From an uncultured Brachyspira sp. (GTDB lineage Bacteria; Spirochaetota; Brachyspiria; Brachyspirales; Brachyspiraceae): DNA of 45,544 nucleotides. A program made the position numbers and the translations under genes. Under the pieces are notes generated by a model that saw only the letters and a list, made by a program, of their open reading frames with translations, searched no databases and was not told where the DNA came from. The stretch lies in contig CALXXQ010000077.1 in NCBI GenBank assembly GCA_944392715.1, forward strand, positions 1-45,544, read 5' to 3'. Positions 27,937 through 38,306 of this stretch are shown piece after piece; the stretch's first letter is position 1; each line of letters opens with the position of its first letter.

Positions 27937-27962
27937 ATTATTTATTCTTTTAAGGGGAACAT

Positions 27963-29918
27963 ATGTTAAAAAATGTTAGTTTACAAATAAAAATTAGTTT
28001 AGTTATACTATTTCCATTTCTTATACTTATAATAATATCAAGCATTTTAAGCATTACATTTGTTAATAATATAACAAGAAAATTATCATATAAAGTATTA
28101 TCAGAAAGTGCTAAAAGCGAAGCTTCTAAAATGCAGTCATTGGTTCAGGAAGAATTATATCATATAACAGGACTTCAATATTCTGTAGAAAATATGTTTT
28201 TAAATGGGGAACGTGATAGAGAATTTTACAGAAATTTAGTTTACAATTTTTTTAGAATTCTTCCAGAAAAAGTTGGAGGATCTATGCTTGTATTTGAACC
28301 AAATATATTAGATAGTGATTCCGCTTATATTAATGATCCAAAATATTCACCCACTAAAGGTCAGTTTACATATTATGTTTCAAGAGGTGAAAATAATACC
28401 ATAGATTTCAGACCTATGATGGCTGATGAAATAGCATCAGATTATTATACAGAACCAATAAAAACAGGAAATATTTATATTACTTCTATATATGATTTTG
28501 AATTAGCGAATAAAGAAGTTGTAAAAATGAATACATGGGCATTGCCTATAAAAAGCGAAGGAAAAGTTATAGGTGTTATTACTGTAGATATATTTATAGA
28601 TTCTATAAATCCTTTGATGGAAAATGTAAAGCCTTTTGACAATGTAGAAACAGCATTAGTTGATCAAACAGGAACATTGCTTTATGATTCTGAAAATCAA
28701 AATAATGTAGGAAATTTTTTATATGATTCATATCCTTCATACAAGAATTATAATATAATAGAAAAAATTAATTCTGGTCAAGTAACAATTTTTGAGGCAT
28801 ATAATGAACATTTGAAAGAGAAAGTTGTATATGCATTTGCACCTTTGAAATTAGAAACAGGACAATATTGGGGTATAAAAATATTAGTTCCAGATAGAAT
28901 AATACTTAAAGATGCAATATTTATAAATAATATTATTTTATCTATAAATATTTTAATGATATTAATAATATGTATTTTAACTCCTTTAATAATAAGAAAA
29001 AAAGTAACTAATATTATACATTATTTATCGTCAGATATTACAAAAGTATCAAATGGCGATATATCTTGGAAAGTAAGTAACAGAATTTTAAATAAAAATG
29101 ATGAATGGGGTCAAATAGCTAAATCATTCAAAAATACATTAGATAATTTGAATAATATTGTATCCACTGTAAAACATTCAGCTGAAGAGGTTTCTACTGC
29201 TGCTAATGAAGTATTAAGAGGTAATAATGATTTATCTTCAAGAACAGAAATGCAGGCCTCTAGTTTGGAGGAGACAGCGGCTTCTATGAATCAAATGGCT
29301 AGTGCAATAAAAGAAACAGCAGAAAATGTTATAGTTACTTCGGAAATGGTTAATGATGCTAAATTATCTATAGAAAAGGCAGGAAGCATTATAGAAGATA
29401 GTGTTGATAAAATGAATGCTGTTAACGAATCAAGCTCTAAAATAATGGATATCACTAAGCTTATAGAGGGTATTGCTTTTCAAACTAATATACTTGCTCT
29501 TAATGCTTCGGTAGAGGCTGCTAGGGCAGGAGAACAGGGCAGAGGATTTGCTGTTGTGGCTTCAGAGGTTAGATCTTTAGCACAGAATACTCAGGAATCT
29601 GTAAAAAATATTACATCATTAATTACTGATAGTTATGAGAAAATAAATTTGGCTAGTAAAAGTGTACAAGAATCAAAAGCTATTTTTGATGAAATAAATC
29701 AGAAAATGGATAAGGCTTATTTGATTATGGAAAAGATAACTATAGCCTCTCAAGAAGAAAATAAGGGTGTAGAACAAGTAAATATTGCTATATCTAATAT
29801 GGAAGCTTCTATAGAAAAAAATGCTTCATTAGTTGAAGAAGCTAGATCAGCATCTGAATCTCTGCTCAATGAGGCCAATAGATTAGTAAATTCTATAGAC
29901 TATTTTAAATTAAGATAG
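27963..29918 (+). CDS. Methyl-accepting chemotaxis protein
   Basis: 651 residues. Transmembrane helix 1 (about 10-32), a periplasmic double-Cache type sensor (about 35-315, with [18 protein letters not shown] and [20 protein letters not shown]), helix 2 (about 318-345), HAMP, and a cytoplasmic coiled coil with the invariant hairpin tip ([24 protein letters not shown]) near 505-530. Methylation-type [13 protein letters not shown] is present. There is no CheR-tethering pentapeptide at the C-terminus. It couples a chemical signal to CheA/CheW and periplasmic flagella; the ligand is unknown. AAGGGGAA ribosome site. Monocistronic. Confidence 0.95.
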   Translation: MLKNVSLQIKISLVILFPFLILIIISSILSITFVNNITRKLSYKVLSESAKSEASKMQSLVQEELYHITGLQYSVENMFLNGERDREFYRNLVYNFFRILPEKVGGSMLVFEPNILDSDSAYINDPKYSPTKGQFTYYVSRGENNTIDFRPMMADEIASDYYTEPIKTGNIYITSIYDFELANKEVVKMNTWALPIKSEGKVIGVITVDIFIDSINPLMENVKPFDNVETALVDQTGTLLYDSENQNNVGNFLYDSYPSYKNYNIIEKINSGQVTIFEAYNEHLKEKVVYAFAPLKLETGQYWGIKILVPDRIILKDAIFINNIILSINILMILIICILTPLIIRKKVTNIIHYLSSDITKVSNGDISWKVSNRILNKNDEWGQIAKSFKNTLDNLNNIVSTVKHSAEEVSTAANEVLRGNNDLSSRTEMQASSLEETAASMNQMASAIKETAENVIVTSEMVNDAKLSIEKAGSIIEDSVDKMNAVNESSSKIMDITKLIEGIAFQTNILALNASVEAARAGEQGRGFAVVASEVRSLAQNTQESVKNITSLITDSYEKINLASKSVQESKAIFDEINQKMDKAYLIMEKITIASQEENKGVEQVNIAISNMEASIEKNASLVEEARSASESLLNEANRLVNSIDYFKLR

Positions 29919-30001
29919 AATAATTTATATTATACTGTATTTTCATTTTTCAAAATAATTATTAATTTGTTTTATAATAAAATTATTGCGAAAGGTATTG
30001 A

Positions 30002-30943
30002 ATGAAAAATTATATATTATCTATCGGCGGTTCTAATATAGATATACAAGGTTTTTCTAAAGGCAGAATACTTCTGAAGGAATCAAATCCTGGTACAATA
30101 AAGGTATGTACAGGAGGGGTAGAACGCAATATTATTAATAATTTATCTAATATAGGTTTAAAAGATATAAAGTTCATCACTTCTATAGGTAATGATATTT
30201 TCGGAGATATACTTTTTAATAATATAAAGTCATTGGGTATTGATGTTTCTTATATAGTAAGAAAAGGAAGCACTACTTCATATATAGCTATTATGAATAA
30301 TGATATGGATATGGAAATAGCTATGTCTGATATGGATACTTTAGATAAGAATATAAATATTGAATATTTAGAGAGTATAAGAGATATTATAGAAAATGCT
30401 GAGTTTATCACTATAGATTCTGTTATGAATAGAGATGTGTTCAGATATATTATAAATAATTTTCCAAATAAGAAACTTCTTACTGATGCTGTTTCAATAA
30501 GGAAATCAGAGCATATAAAGGGGCTTGAAAATCATATTTATGCTTTAAAACTGAATGCTAATGAAGCATCATTTCTGCTTGATAGAGATATAAGATCTAT
30601 AGAAGAAGGTAAGGAAGCTGTAAAAATATTTTTAGAAAAAGGTGTTAAAGAAATTTATATAACATTTGGTGCTTTGGGTATATGTTATGGCACTTATAAT
30701 AATATTAATGAGCCTTATTATTTGAAAGCCCCTAAGGTTAATATTATAAATGCTACTGGGGCTGGAGATGCTTTTATGGCTGGAATTGTATATTCTATAT
30801 TTCATGATTATGATTTGGATTATAAAGTGAAATTTGCTGCTGTTATGGCTATGTTTGCTTTGGAGAGTGAAAATACTGTTAATGATGATATAAATTTTGA
30901 AAAAGTAAGAAATAGAATAGAATATATTTTTAGGAAAAATTAA
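30002..30943 (+). CDS. psuK: Pseudouridine kinase (PfkB family)
   Basis: 313-residue ribokinase-family protein. N-terminal SIGGSNIDIQGFS, the GGVERNIINNLSNIG substrate loop, and the C-terminal catalytic signature NATGAGDAFMAGIVYS with the base Asp. It is followed 29 bases later by the pseudouridine-5'-phosphate glycosidase gene, so the substrate is almost certainly pseudouridine, phosphorylated to PsiMP. An AAAGGT ribosome site precedes the ATG. Confidence 0.92.
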   Translation: MKNYILSIGGSNIDIQGFSKGRILLKESNPGTIKVCTGGVERNIINNLSNIGLKDIKFITSIGNDIFGDILFNNIKSLGIDVSYIVRKGSTTSYIAIMNNDMDMEIAMSDMDTLDKNINIEYLESIRDIIENAEFITIDSVMNRDVFRYIINNFPNKKLLTDAVSIRKSEHIKGLENHIYALKLNANEASFLLDRDIRSIEEGKEAVKIFLEKGVKEIYITFGALGICYGTYNNINEPYYLKAPKVNIINATGAGDAFMAGIVYSIFHDYDLDYKVKFAAVMAMFALESENTVNDDINFEKVRNRIEYIFRKN

Positions 30944-30972
30944 AATAAAACTCAAATATTGGAGAATAAATT

Positions 30973-31899
30973 ATGAATAATTTAGGAGAATTTTTAGAGA
31001 TAAGTGAAGAAGTTAAAGAGGCTTTATATGAAAAAAAGGCTGTTGTGGCATTAGAAAGTACAATAATATCTCATGGTATGCCTTATCCTGAAAATGTAGA
31101 AAGTGCTTTGAACTCTGAAAAAAATATACGTGAAAATAATGCCGTACCTGCTACTATTGCCATTATAAAAGGAAAAATAAAAGTAGGTTTAAGTAAAGAA
31201 GAACTTGAATATATGGGTTCTAATAAAAATATATCAAAATCAAGCAGAAGAGATTTGCCTGTTATGCTTGCTTTAAAAAAGGACGGAGCTACTACTGTAA
31301 CAACTACTATGATAGGTGCTTCTTTAGCGGGTATAAAAGTATTTGCTACAGGAGGAATCGGAGGAGTTCATAGATATGCTCAGGAAACTTTTGATATATC
31401 AGCAGATTTGCAGGAATTAAGTAAAACAAATGTTGCTGTTGTATGTGCAGGAGCAAAATCAATATTAGATTTAGGACTTACTATAGAATATCTTGAAACT
31501 TTTGGAATACCAGTTCTTGGATATAAAACAGAAAATTTCCCGGCATTCTATACAAGAGAAAGCGGATATAAAGTTGATTATAAAATAGATACTACAAAAG
31601 ATATAGCTAATATACTTAATACAAAATGGTCATTAGGTTTAGAAGGCGGCATTGTTGTATGCAATCCTATACCTGAAGAATATGAAATGGATAAAGATTA
31701 TATTAATAAAATAATAGATGATACTGTAAAAGAAGCTAAAGATAAAAATATATCAGGAAAAGATGTCACTCCTTATATATTAGCTAAGCTTCATAGTGTA
31801 ACAGAAAATAAAAGTCTTAAAGCTAATAAAGAGTTAGTTTATAATAATTGCCGTGTAGCTGCTAATATTGCTTATGATTATTCTAAATTAATAAATTAA
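30973..31899 (+). CDS. psuG: Pseudouridine-5'-phosphate glycosidase
   Basis: 308 residues, the family's normal length. Hallmarks: VVALESTIISHGMPYPEN near residue 25, VPATIAIIKGKIKVGLS, the GATTVTTTMIGASLAGIKVFATGGIGGVHR metal/substrate core, and LGYKTENFPAFYTRESG. It splits PsiMP into uracil and ribose 5-phosphate (reversible), recycling RNA-derived pseudouridine to uracil. It acts downstream of PsuK (30002-30943), and the uracil can be made into UTP for CTP synthase (31997-33613). Strong TTGGAGAA ribosome site. Confidence 0.95.
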   Translation: MNNLGEFLEISEEVKEALYEKKAVVALESTIISHGMPYPENVESALNSEKNIRENNAVPATIAIIKGKIKVGLSKEELEYMGSNKNISKSSRRDLPVMLALKKDGATTVTTTMIGASLAGIKVFATGGIGGVHRYAQETFDISADLQELSKTNVAVVCAGAKSILDLGLTIEYLETFGIPVLGYKTENFPAFYTRESGYKVDYKIDTTKDIANILNTKWSLGLEGGIVVCNPIPEEYEMDKDYINKIIDDTVKEAKDKNISGKDVTPYILAKLHSVTENKSLKANKELVYNNCRVAANIAYDYSKLIN

Positions 31900-31996
31900 C
31901 ATAATAATAAAATTCGCTTGATTTAATAATAATTTATGATAATGTTAAAAGGTTTGATAATAATAAATAAAAATAAAAAAAATAATTGAGGATTAT

Positions 31997-33613
31997 ATGA
32001 ATACTAAATATATATTTGTAACAGGCGGAGTTGTATCTGGTTTGGGAAAAGGAATAACAGCATCTTCATTAGGAAGACTTTTAAAGGCTAGGGGATTGAG
32101 TGTAACTATACAAAAATTTGATCCTTATATAAATGTTGATCCTGGAACTATGAGCCCATTTCAGCATGGTGAAGTTTTTGTTACGGATGATGGGGCTGAA
32201 ACTGATTTAGATATTGGGCATTATGAGAGATTTATAGATGAAAACTTAAATAAATACAGCAATGTAACAACAGGTAAAATATATCAGCATGTTATAAATA
32301 TGGAGAGAGAGGGTAAATATTTAGGTGAAACTGTTCAGGTTATACCTCATATTACCAATGAAATAAAGAGAAGAATATACAGAGAAAGCGATACTAAAAA
32401 AACTGATATAGTAATAACTGAAATAGGCGGTACTATAGGAGATATAGAGTCCCTTCCATATATTGAAGCTATAAGACAGGTAAAAACAGAATTGGGTCAG
32501 GATAATGTTTTATATATACATGTAACTTTAATACCTTTTATAAGTTCATCTGAAGAAATTAAAACTAAACCTACTCAGCATAGTGTAAAAGAACTTATGC
32601 AAAGCGGTATTATTCCTGATATTTTGGTATGCAGAACTAATAAACACTTACAGGAATCTCATAAATCGAAGATAGCATTATTTTGTAATCTTCCTAAACA
32701 GAATGTATTTGAAAATTTTGATGAGCCTAATATATATGCTGTTCCTTTAATGCTTGAAGCTCAGGGGCTTTCTGATGTGGTATGTAAGCATTTTAAATTG
32801 CAAACTGCCAAAATAGATTTATCTAATTGGACAGATTTAATATGCAGGCAAAAAAATATAGCTATACAAAATGAAAGAGTGAGAATAGCTATAGTAGGAA
32901 AATATATATCTATGAAAGATGCTTATATATCTTTAATAGAGGCATTGAATCATGGAGGAATATATAATGATATTAATGTTGATATAGAATGGATTTCTGC
33001 TGAGGATTTGGAAGATAAAGATAATATAAATGAGTATTTTAAAGATATTCATGGTATTATAATACCTGGAGGATTTGGAGAGAGAGGAATAGAGGGAAAG
33101 ATACAGGCTATAAAATATGCTAGAGAAAACAAAATACCTTATTTAGGAATATGTTTGGGTATGCAGCTTATGAGTGTTGAGTTTGCTAGAAATGTATTAA
33201 AATTGGAAGATGCTAATACTATAGAAGTTAAAGAAAATGCTAAAAATCCTATCATTACACTTATGGAAGAGCAGAAAAAAAGCATATTAAAAGGCGGCAC
33301 TATGAGACTTGGTGCTTTTGAATGCGATATAAAAAGCGGAAGTTTAGCCCATAAACTATATGATAAAACTACTATAAGTGAGAGACATAGACATAGATAT
33401 GAATTCAATAATGAATATATAGAGATAATGGAAAAAGCAGGATTTATTGTAACAGGATGTATGAAAAATGCTGATTTAGTTGAAATTGTAGAGATAAAAG
33501 ATCATCCTTTTATGATAGGAGTTCAATTTCACCCAGAATTAAAATCAAGAATTACTAATCCTCATCCTTTATTTGTGGGATTTATAGAGGCAGCTAAAAA
33601 ATTAAAGAAATAA
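31997..33613 (+). CDS. pyrG: CTP synthase (glutamine hydrolysing)
   Basis: 538 residues, full length. The amidoligase domain begins [23 protein letters not shown] with [32 protein letters not shown]. The class I glutaminase domain has [28 protein letters not shown] (nucleophile Cys), HRHRYEFN and GVQFHPEL (catalytic His/Glu). It makes CTP from UTP. It follows the pseudouridine salvage genes after 97 bases and ends at a clear hairpin terminator (33627-33649). Confidence 0.97.
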   Translation: MNTKYIFVTGGVVSGLGKGITASSLGRLLKARGLSVTIQKFDPYINVDPGTMSPFQHGEVFVTDDGAETDLDIGHYERFIDENLNKYSNVTTGKIYQHVINMEREGKYLGETVQVIPHITNEIKRRIYRESDTKKTDIVITEIGGTIGDIESLPYIEAIRQVKTELGQDNVLYIHVTLIPFISSSEEIKTKPTQHSVKELMQSGIIPDILVCRTNKHLQESHKSKIALFCNLPKQNVFENFDEPNIYAVPLMLEAQGLSDVVCKHFKLQTAKIDLSNWTDLICRQKNIAIQNERVRIAIVGKYISMKDAYISLIEALNHGGIYNDINVDIEWISAEDLEDKDNINEYFKDIHGIIIPGGFGERGIEGKIQAIKYARENKIPYLGICLGMQLMSVEFARNVLKLEDANTIEVKENAKNPIITLMEEQKKSILKGGTMRLGAFECDIKSGSLAHKLYDKTTISERHRHRYEFNNEYIEIMEKAGFIVTGCMKNADLVEIVEIKDHPFMIGVQFHPELKSRITNPHPLFVGFIEAAKKLKK

Positions 33614-33626
33614 TTTATATTATTTT

Positions 33627-33649
33627 TGTTGCTATGGCAACAGATTTTT
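33627..33649 (+). terminator. Rho-independent terminator of pyrG
   Basis: TGTTGC (33627-33632) pairs with GCAACA (33637-33642) around the TATG tetraloop, followed by GATTTTTA. It lies 14 bases after the pyrG stop. It also shows that the cupin frame cannot start at 33626. Confidence 0.7.
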
Positions 33650-33697
33650 ATATCTATATTTAATATAATAAATAATATAAAAATTAAGGAGTATGGT

Positions 33698-34030
33698 TTG
33701 GAAAATTATATTAATAATATAGATTATAAAAAGATATTTTCTTTAAAAGATTTAGTAGAAATTAAAGATATATCAGCATTATCATTGGTTGATAGAAAAA
33801 GTTTAATAATGAAAGTGATATCTGCTGATAAAGGTAAAGAAATTCCTACACATACAAGTACAGGAGATGTTTTGGTTACAGTTATAGAGGGAAAAGCAAA
33901 AATAACAATAGAAGAAAATATTTTTGAATTATCTTTGGGAGAATCTGTACTAATTCCTAAAGAAGCACCTCATTCATTGAAAGCAGAAGAAGCATTTAAG
34001 ATATTCGTTATACAAGTAAAATCAGAGTAA
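33698..34030 (+). CDS. Cupin-domain protein
   Basis: 110-residue single-domain cupin: HTSTGDVLVTVIEGKAKITIE (motif 1, about residues 48-68) and GESVLIPKEAPHSLKAEEAFKIFVIQV (motif 2). Metal-binding histidines are partly kept (His in PTHTST and APHS). Function is undetermined; such small cupins act as sensors or metal-binding helpers. The frame is open from 33626, but that falls in the pyrG terminator. AAGGAG (33686-33691) points to the TTG at 33698 as the real start. Confidence 0.8.
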   Translation: MENYINNIDYKKIFSLKDLVEIKDISALSLVDRKSLIMKVISADKGKEIPTHTSTGDVLVTVIEGKAKITIEENIFELSLGESVLIPKEAPHSLKAEEAFKIFVIQVKSE

Positions 34031-34039
34031 CCCTAATTT

Positions 34040-34076
34040 GGTATGAGATTATTTTATATTATCTCATACCTTTTTT
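34040..34076 (+). terminator. Rho-independent terminator of the cupin gene
   Basis: A 10-bp perfect stem GGTATGAGAT / ATCTCATACC with an 11-base loop, followed by TTTTTT. It lies ten bases past the cupin stop. This is one of the clearest terminators in the window. Confidence 0.9.
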
Positions 34077-34200
34077 ATTTGAAAATCCAAATAATTTCTA
34101 TAATGTTTTTTATTTTATTCAAAAATATTATAAATAGTTATTCAAATTTAATAAAAATAATATATTATTATGGTATATTATTTTATAGGGATTTATATTT

Positions 34201-34842
34201 ATGGGAAAAATAAAAAATGTTTTTACTATGGCTACTTTATATCTTATTAAAAATTTATTGAATTTTTCTTCAAGATTATTGCCTGTTTTTATAATAATTT
34301 TATCATTATTAAAATTATCAAAAGTATTAATTAATGTAAGCTGGTATTTAGTTTTAGGGGTATTAATTGTAGAAGCTGTTCTTATAATACTCTCTTTATT
34401 TTTTGATTCAGTATTTTTCAAAAATAAAAAAATGCCTGATAGCTCATCTGATAATAAAGATGAACAAAACAATGATAATAATGCTAATAAATCACCAGAA
34501 GCAAATAAGTTTTCTGTATTGAATATAGCTGTAATATTTTTTGCATTTTTAGGAATAATATTTGTAATATTAAAATTATTTAATGCTGTTGCCTGGAATT
34601 GGGTATGGGTTCTTTCTCCATTATGGCTTTCTAGTGCTTTAGTGATTATTATATTATTAATATGTATAATAGTATTTATAGTATCAGCATTAAGCAAAAA
34701 GAATAAAATAGAAGATAATTCTAATAATCATAATATTAATTCTTCTTCAGAAAATACTCAGTCTGAAAGTAATCAATCAGAAAGTAATCAATCTGTAAAT
34801 AGTACTAATGAAAATAATGTTGATAATAATAAAACTGAATAA
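34201..34842 (+). CDS. Hypothetical membrane protein with Asn/Ser-rich tail
   Basis: 213 residues with about four transmembrane helices (near 25-40, 45-65, 105-125, 140-165), charged Asp/Asn-rich loops, and a C-terminal tail of repeated SESNQ units (QSESNQSESNQSVNSTNENN). Family not recognised. It lies 26 bases upstream of the Ca/Na antiporter gene, so the two may be co-transcribed. The tail repeat could vary in length by slippage. Confidence 0.7.
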   Translation: MGKIKNVFTMATLYLIKNLLNFSSRLLPVFIIILSLLKLSKVLINVSWYLVLGVLIVEAVLIILSLFFDSVFFKNKKMPDSSSDNKDEQNNDNNANKSPEANKFSVLNIAVIFFAFLGIIFVILKLFNAVAWNWVWVLSPLWLSSALVIIILLICIIVFIVSALSKKNKIEDNSNNHNINSSSENTQSESNQSESNQSVNSTNENNVDNNKTE

Positions 34843-34868
34843 TTAATAAAAAGGAATGGTATCATCAT

Positions 34869-35876
34869 ATGGAAAATATTTTGTTAAATGTAGTTTTCAC
34901 AGCAGCAGGAATACTATTATTGTATTTGGGAGGAACATATATTGTAGACGGAAGCGTTATGATTGCTAATAAACTAAAGATACCTCCTATAGTTATAGGT
35001 CTTACAGTTGTTGCTATGGGTACATCTATGCCTGAGCTTTTTGTAAGTTTATTCGGAGCTTTAAGAGGGGAGAGTGCCATTGCTGTAGGTAATGTTATAG
35101 GAAGCAATATATTTAATGTTGTTTTTGTGCTTGGCGTATCTGCTTTATTTATGAATATGTCAGCTGGTAAGAAATCATATTATGTTTCTATGATTTCTAT
35201 GTTTATAATGTATGCTGCTTTATGCATTATGCTTTTTAATATGGAAACTAAAAATTTAACAGGAGATAAGATATCAATAATCGAGGGTATAATACTTCTT
35301 GTTTTATTAGGTGCCTATGTTTATTATTTATATATTGTAATATCAAAAGATAAAGATGAATTAGCGGCATTTGAAAAGGAAGTATCATCATCTACTAAAA
35401 CACATTCTATAGGAAGAGCAATATTTAAAATAATAGTTGCTATATTGGCTTTGGCATTTGGTTCTGATATATTTATTAAAGGCGTTACAGGAATATTTAG
35501 AAATTTCCTAAGCGAACATATAATAGGCTTCATAGTTGTTGCAGTTGGAACTAGCATACCTGAGCTTGTTACAAGTGTAATAGCTGCCATTAAAAAAGAA
35601 GCTGATATATCTATAGGAAATATAGTTGGAAGTAATATATTCAATGTAGGAGGTGTTCTTGGAATATCTTCTATAGCTTCATTTAAATTTGGAGGTATTA
35701 TATTAAGTAAAACTCAAAATTATTTAATAGACTTTTCTATTATGGTATTTGCTGGTTTATTGCTTTTGGCTTTTACTGCCAGAGGAAAGAGTTTAGGAAA
35801 GGTAAAGGGCTGTATATTTTTAATTGTTTATATAGCTTATGTTGTTTATTTGCTTAAAACTACATCAGCAGCATAA
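34869..35876 (+). CDS. Sodium/calcium exchanger family (YrbG-like) antiporter
   Basis: 335 residues, ten predicted helices in two inverted halves, the CaCA layout. Alpha-repeat 1: GLTVVAMGTSMPELFVSLFGAL ... AVGNVIGSNIFNVVFVLG; alpha-repeat 2: VVAVGTSIPELVTSVIAAIKKEADISIGNIVGSNIFNVGGVLG. Acidic Glu in both PEL motifs is the ion ligand. It probably extrudes Ca2+ or exchanges cations against Na+/H+ at the inner membrane. It is convergent with the ABC genes at 35877; the two stops are adjacent. Confidence 0.93.
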   Translation: MENILLNVVFTAAGILLLYLGGTYIVDGSVMIANKLKIPPIVIGLTVVAMGTSMPELFVSLFGALRGESAIAVGNVIGSNIFNVVFVLGVSALFMNMSAGKKSYYVSMISMFIMYAALCIMLFNMETKNLTGDKISIIEGIILLVLLGAYVYYLYIVISKDKDELAAFEKEVSSSTKTHSIGRAIFKIIVAILALAFGSDIFIKGVTGIFRNFLSEHIIGFIVVAVGTSIPELVTSVIAAIKKEADISIGNIVGSNIFNVGGVLGISSIASFKFGGIILSKTQNYLIDFSIMVFAGLLLLAFTARGKSLGKVKGCIFLIVYIAYVVYLLKTTSAA

Positions 35877-36557
35877 TTAATTATTTATAAGTATATTTGT
35901 CAGTTTTGCTTGATGATTTTCTATATTATTATTTTCAATATATGTTTCAAATATTAATTGTGTGCAATTATTTTTATTTGATAATATATATACATAATCT
36001 CCAAGCATAACTGCTTCATATACATCATGCGTAACATAGAAAAAAGTTTTATTCGTTTTTAATTGAATATCTTTTATTATATCAATAAGTTCTTTTTTTC
36101 TTTTTATATCCTGGCCTTGCAAAGGTTCATCCATTAGTATAAAGCTTGAATCATATGCCAATGCTCTTGCTAATGATAATCTTTGCTTCATTCCTCCGCT
36201 AAGCTGATTTGGTTTTGAATATATGTTTTTTATTAGACCTGTTATTTCTAATGAATTTTTTATTTTTTTATCAATATCATCTTTATTTTTTATTTTATCT
36301 TTTAATACATATTCTATATTTTTGTATGCATTATAAAATTCTAATAATCTAGGCTCCTGATATACAAAAGCTTTATCATCTTTATTTATTTTTGACGATA
36401 TTATATTTAAAAGAGAAGTTTTTCCTGATCCTGATGCGCCTAATATTATATTTATTTTATTTAAATGAAAATCTATATTGAAATTTTTAAATATTACTAA
36501 ATCATTATATGACAGATTTATATTTTCTAATCTGAATATATTATCATTATTTGTCAT
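35877..36557 (-). CDS. ABC transporter ATPase, SsuB/TauB/NrtD type
   Basis: 226 residues: Walker A GASGSGKT, signature LSGGMKQRLSLARAL, Walker B FILMDEPLQGQD, switch THDVYEAVMLGDYVYIL. The shape matches importer ATPases for sulfonates, nitrate, taurine or thiamine precursors (HMP). It overlaps the permease gene by 11 bases, proving coupling. No substrate-binding protein is encoded alongside, so the ligand is undetermined. Confidence 0.9.
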   Translation of the reverse strand: MTNNDNIFRLENINLSYNDLVIFKNFNIDFHLNKINIILGASGSGKTSLLNIISSKINKDDKAFVYQEPRLLEFYNAYKNIEYVLKDKIKNKDDIDKKIKNSLEITGLIKNIYSKPNQLSGGMKQRLSLARALAYDSSFILMDEPLQGQDIKRKKELIDIIKDIQLKTNKTFFYVTHDVYEAVMLGDYVYILSNKNNCTQLIFETYIENNNIENHQAKLTNILINN

Positions 36558-37275
36558 GATTAAGCCTTATTATGATTTCAAATATACCATTGAATATTAT
36601 AGCAATTAAACAATAGGCAAATAAACCAACACTATCTAAATATAAATGCGATTCATATAATTTAGTTCCTATTCCCAAAGCAGGCAATGCTAATATTTCA
36701 GCAGCCAATATACTTTTCCAAGTTATTCCCATAGATTGGGATGCAGCAGTTAATATATACGGTTTTATATATGGTATATATAGATTTAATATTTGAGTTT
36801 TGAAAGATACATTATATGATAATGACATTTCTATTAATTTTTTGTCTACATTAATTATACCGTTAGTTATAGAATCATACATTATAGGAAAAATTACAAG
36901 CATTGATACAAATATAGGTACTGTATTATTATTAAACCATATTATAGCAACTAATATCAATGGTATAGTTGGTATTGTTCTTATGAAATTTATTATTGGT
37001 ATTAATATATATCTTATAGGCATAGATATACCTGATAATATTCCAAGTATAAATGCTAATAAAAATGATAATATAAATGTTATAAACACTCTAAGCAAAC
37101 TTGATAGCAAATCCTTATAGAATGATTTTTCTGATATTATTTCTATAAATTTTTTTAATATATCTGTTATATTAGGAAATACTATTTCAGAATTAATTTT
37201 TACTGCTATAAGATACCATGCAGCAATGAATATAATAATGCCTGATATTAAATATATTATTTTTTTATTTTTCAT
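36547..37275 (-). CDS. ABC transporter permease, SsuC/TauC type
   Basis: 242 residues, six transmembrane helices, with the binding-protein-dependent permease EAA region (QSMGITWKSILAAEILALPALGIGTKLYES) near residue 185. SsuC/TauC/ThiX-like. It is paired with the downstream ATPase (35877-36557). The neighbouring upstream genes encode META-domain lipoproteins rather than a solute-binding protein, so either the binding protein is elsewhere or a shared one is used. Confidence 0.9.
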   Translation of the reverse strand: MKNKKIIYLISGIIIFIAAWYLIAVKINSEIVFPNITDILKKFIEIISEKSFYKDLLSSLLRVFITFILSFLLAFILGILSGISMPIRYILIPIINFIRTIPTIPLILVAIIWFNNNTVPIFVSMLVIFPIMYDSITNGIINVDKKLIEMSLSYNVSFKTQILNLYIPYIKPYILTAASQSMGITWKSILAAEILALPALGIGTKLYESHLYLDSVGLFAYCLIAIIFNGIFEIIIRLNHDK

Positions 37276-37277
37276 TA

Positions 37278-37688
37278 TTATTTTATTCTTTTAAATATTA
37301 GAACTTCATTATCTAATGTTGTTATAGTGAGAGTATTACTAGTTAATTCTATAGATGAAGCTTTATTTAATAATTCTATATATTGTTTTTCTGCTTCAAC
37401 GGCTTCAGATGCTCCTCCCATTTTAGTAACTACCATATCTTTGAATATTATCATATTTCCTCTTCTCATTTCGTATTTTCCTAAATATGTATTAAATCCG
37501 CTGTATCCGTAAAACTCTTCATTATAAAATGATATGGTAATGCCTCTCCCTTCAAACATATTATTAAGCTGAAAAGTTTTTCCATTTAAAGTACTTGTGG
37601 ATATATTTATTGATTTTTTTGATGAAGCACAGGAGCTTGTAAATATTATAATAATAGAACAAAATATTAAAGTAAAATTTCTTATCAT
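37278..37688 (-). CDS. META-domain lipoprotein (paralogue 2)
   Basis: 136 residues; lipobox FTSSC gives Cys20. The body shows the META/HslJ pattern: GKTFQLNNMFEGRGITISF, YGYSGFNTYLGKYEMRRGNMIIF, EKQYIELLNKASSIELTSNTLTI and a final strand. The usual T-x-M-A-C segment is MGGASEAVE here. META lipoproteins are linked to novobiocin tolerance and heat shock in E. coli (HslJ), function otherwise obscure. It precedes the permease gene by 2 bases. Confidence 0.8.
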   Translation of the reverse strand: MIRNFTLIFCSIIIIFTSSCASSKKSINISTSTLNGKTFQLNNMFEGRGITISFYNEEFYGYSGFNTYLGKYEMRRGNMIIFKDMVVTKMGGASEAVEAEKQYIELLNKASSIELTSNTLTITTLDNEVLIFKRIK

Positions 37689-37721
37689 TAAAATATCCTA
37701 AAATGCATTTTAACAAATTAT

Positions 37722-38126
37722 CTAAATTTCTTCAAAAATTAAGTTATCACTAGATAATAGAGTATATATTGTAAGCTGTTTTCCTTCTATTTTATAAGAG
37801 GTAGCATTTTGCAGCATATTAAGATATTCCATTTCAGCAGCAATTTTTTCACTAGTACCATATTTTTTAGTTAAGGATATTGACATTATATTAAATATAT
37901 CACCGTCAATAATATACGGAGACGAATAATTATTAACTGCAGAAAATCCTGATATAGTATCATCACCAAATTCTATAGTGATGTTCATTTGAGGATACAT
38001 ACTAACTAATTTAAATTTTCTTCCTGCTAAACCATCATTACTATTTTTTTCTACTTGAGCTACTTTTGTTGTAGAACAAGAAATTATAAACAATGCTGCT
38101 ATCAAAATATGTACAATATATTTCAT
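37722..38126 (-). CDS. META-domain lipoprotein (paralogue 1)
   Basis: 134 residues; lipobox LFIISC, Cys17. META-domain pattern: GRKFKLVSMYPQMNITIEFGDDTISGFSAVNNY, then IIDGDIFNIMSISLTKKYG, AEMEYLNMLQNATSYKIEGKQLTIYT. It is clearly related to the next gene (same size, same order of strands), so this is a tandem duplication. First gene of the four-gene minus-strand group ending with the ABC ATPase at 35877. Confidence 0.8.
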   Translation of the reverse strand: MKYIVHILIAALFIISCSTTKVAQVEKNSNDGLAGRKFKLVSMYPQMNITIEFGDDTISGFSAVNNYSSPYIIDGDIFNIMSISLTKKYGTSEKIAAEMEYLNMLQNATSYKIEGKQLTIYTLLSSDNLIFEEI

Positions 38127-38232
38127 AATTATCCTAATTTATAATTTATAATATTGTTATATTCTCGGTAAAAAGTTCATATATTTAACAATGTATTCTT
38201 ATATATTATAAATTTGTTCATTATATTATATA

Positions 38233-38261
38233 TTGAAATTTGATAATTATCATATTATAAT
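38233..38261 (+). promoter_or_regulatory. Promoter of the metal-uptake operon with a Fur/Zur-like palindrome in the spacer
   Basis: TTGAAA (38233-38238), exactly 17 bases, TATAAT (38256-38261). The spacer contains the perfect palindrome GATAATTATC (38242-38251), which matches the core half-sites of Fur-family boxes (GATAAT repeats). A repressor bound here would block RNA polymerase. This fits metal-starvation induction of the adjacent binding protein and ATPase genes. Confidence 0.6.
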
Positions 38262-38306
38262 TGTAAACTATATATAAAATAATTTAAATATAAGGATGTG
38301 AAATAA

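Noticed and set aside
27848..27962. Sigma-28 type flagellar promoter before the chemoreceptor
   Set aside because: No TAAA-N15-GCCGATAA-like sequence could be found in the gap.
33626..33697. Cupin starting at 33626
   Set aside because: The codons run through the pyrG terminator hairpin; the AAGGAG-preceded TTG at 33698 is the better start.
34128..34697. 189-residue minus-strand open frame
   Set aside because: It lies antisense to the hypothetical membrane protein gene, has no ribosome site and ends inside non-coding DNA; the plus frame has the start, helices and context.
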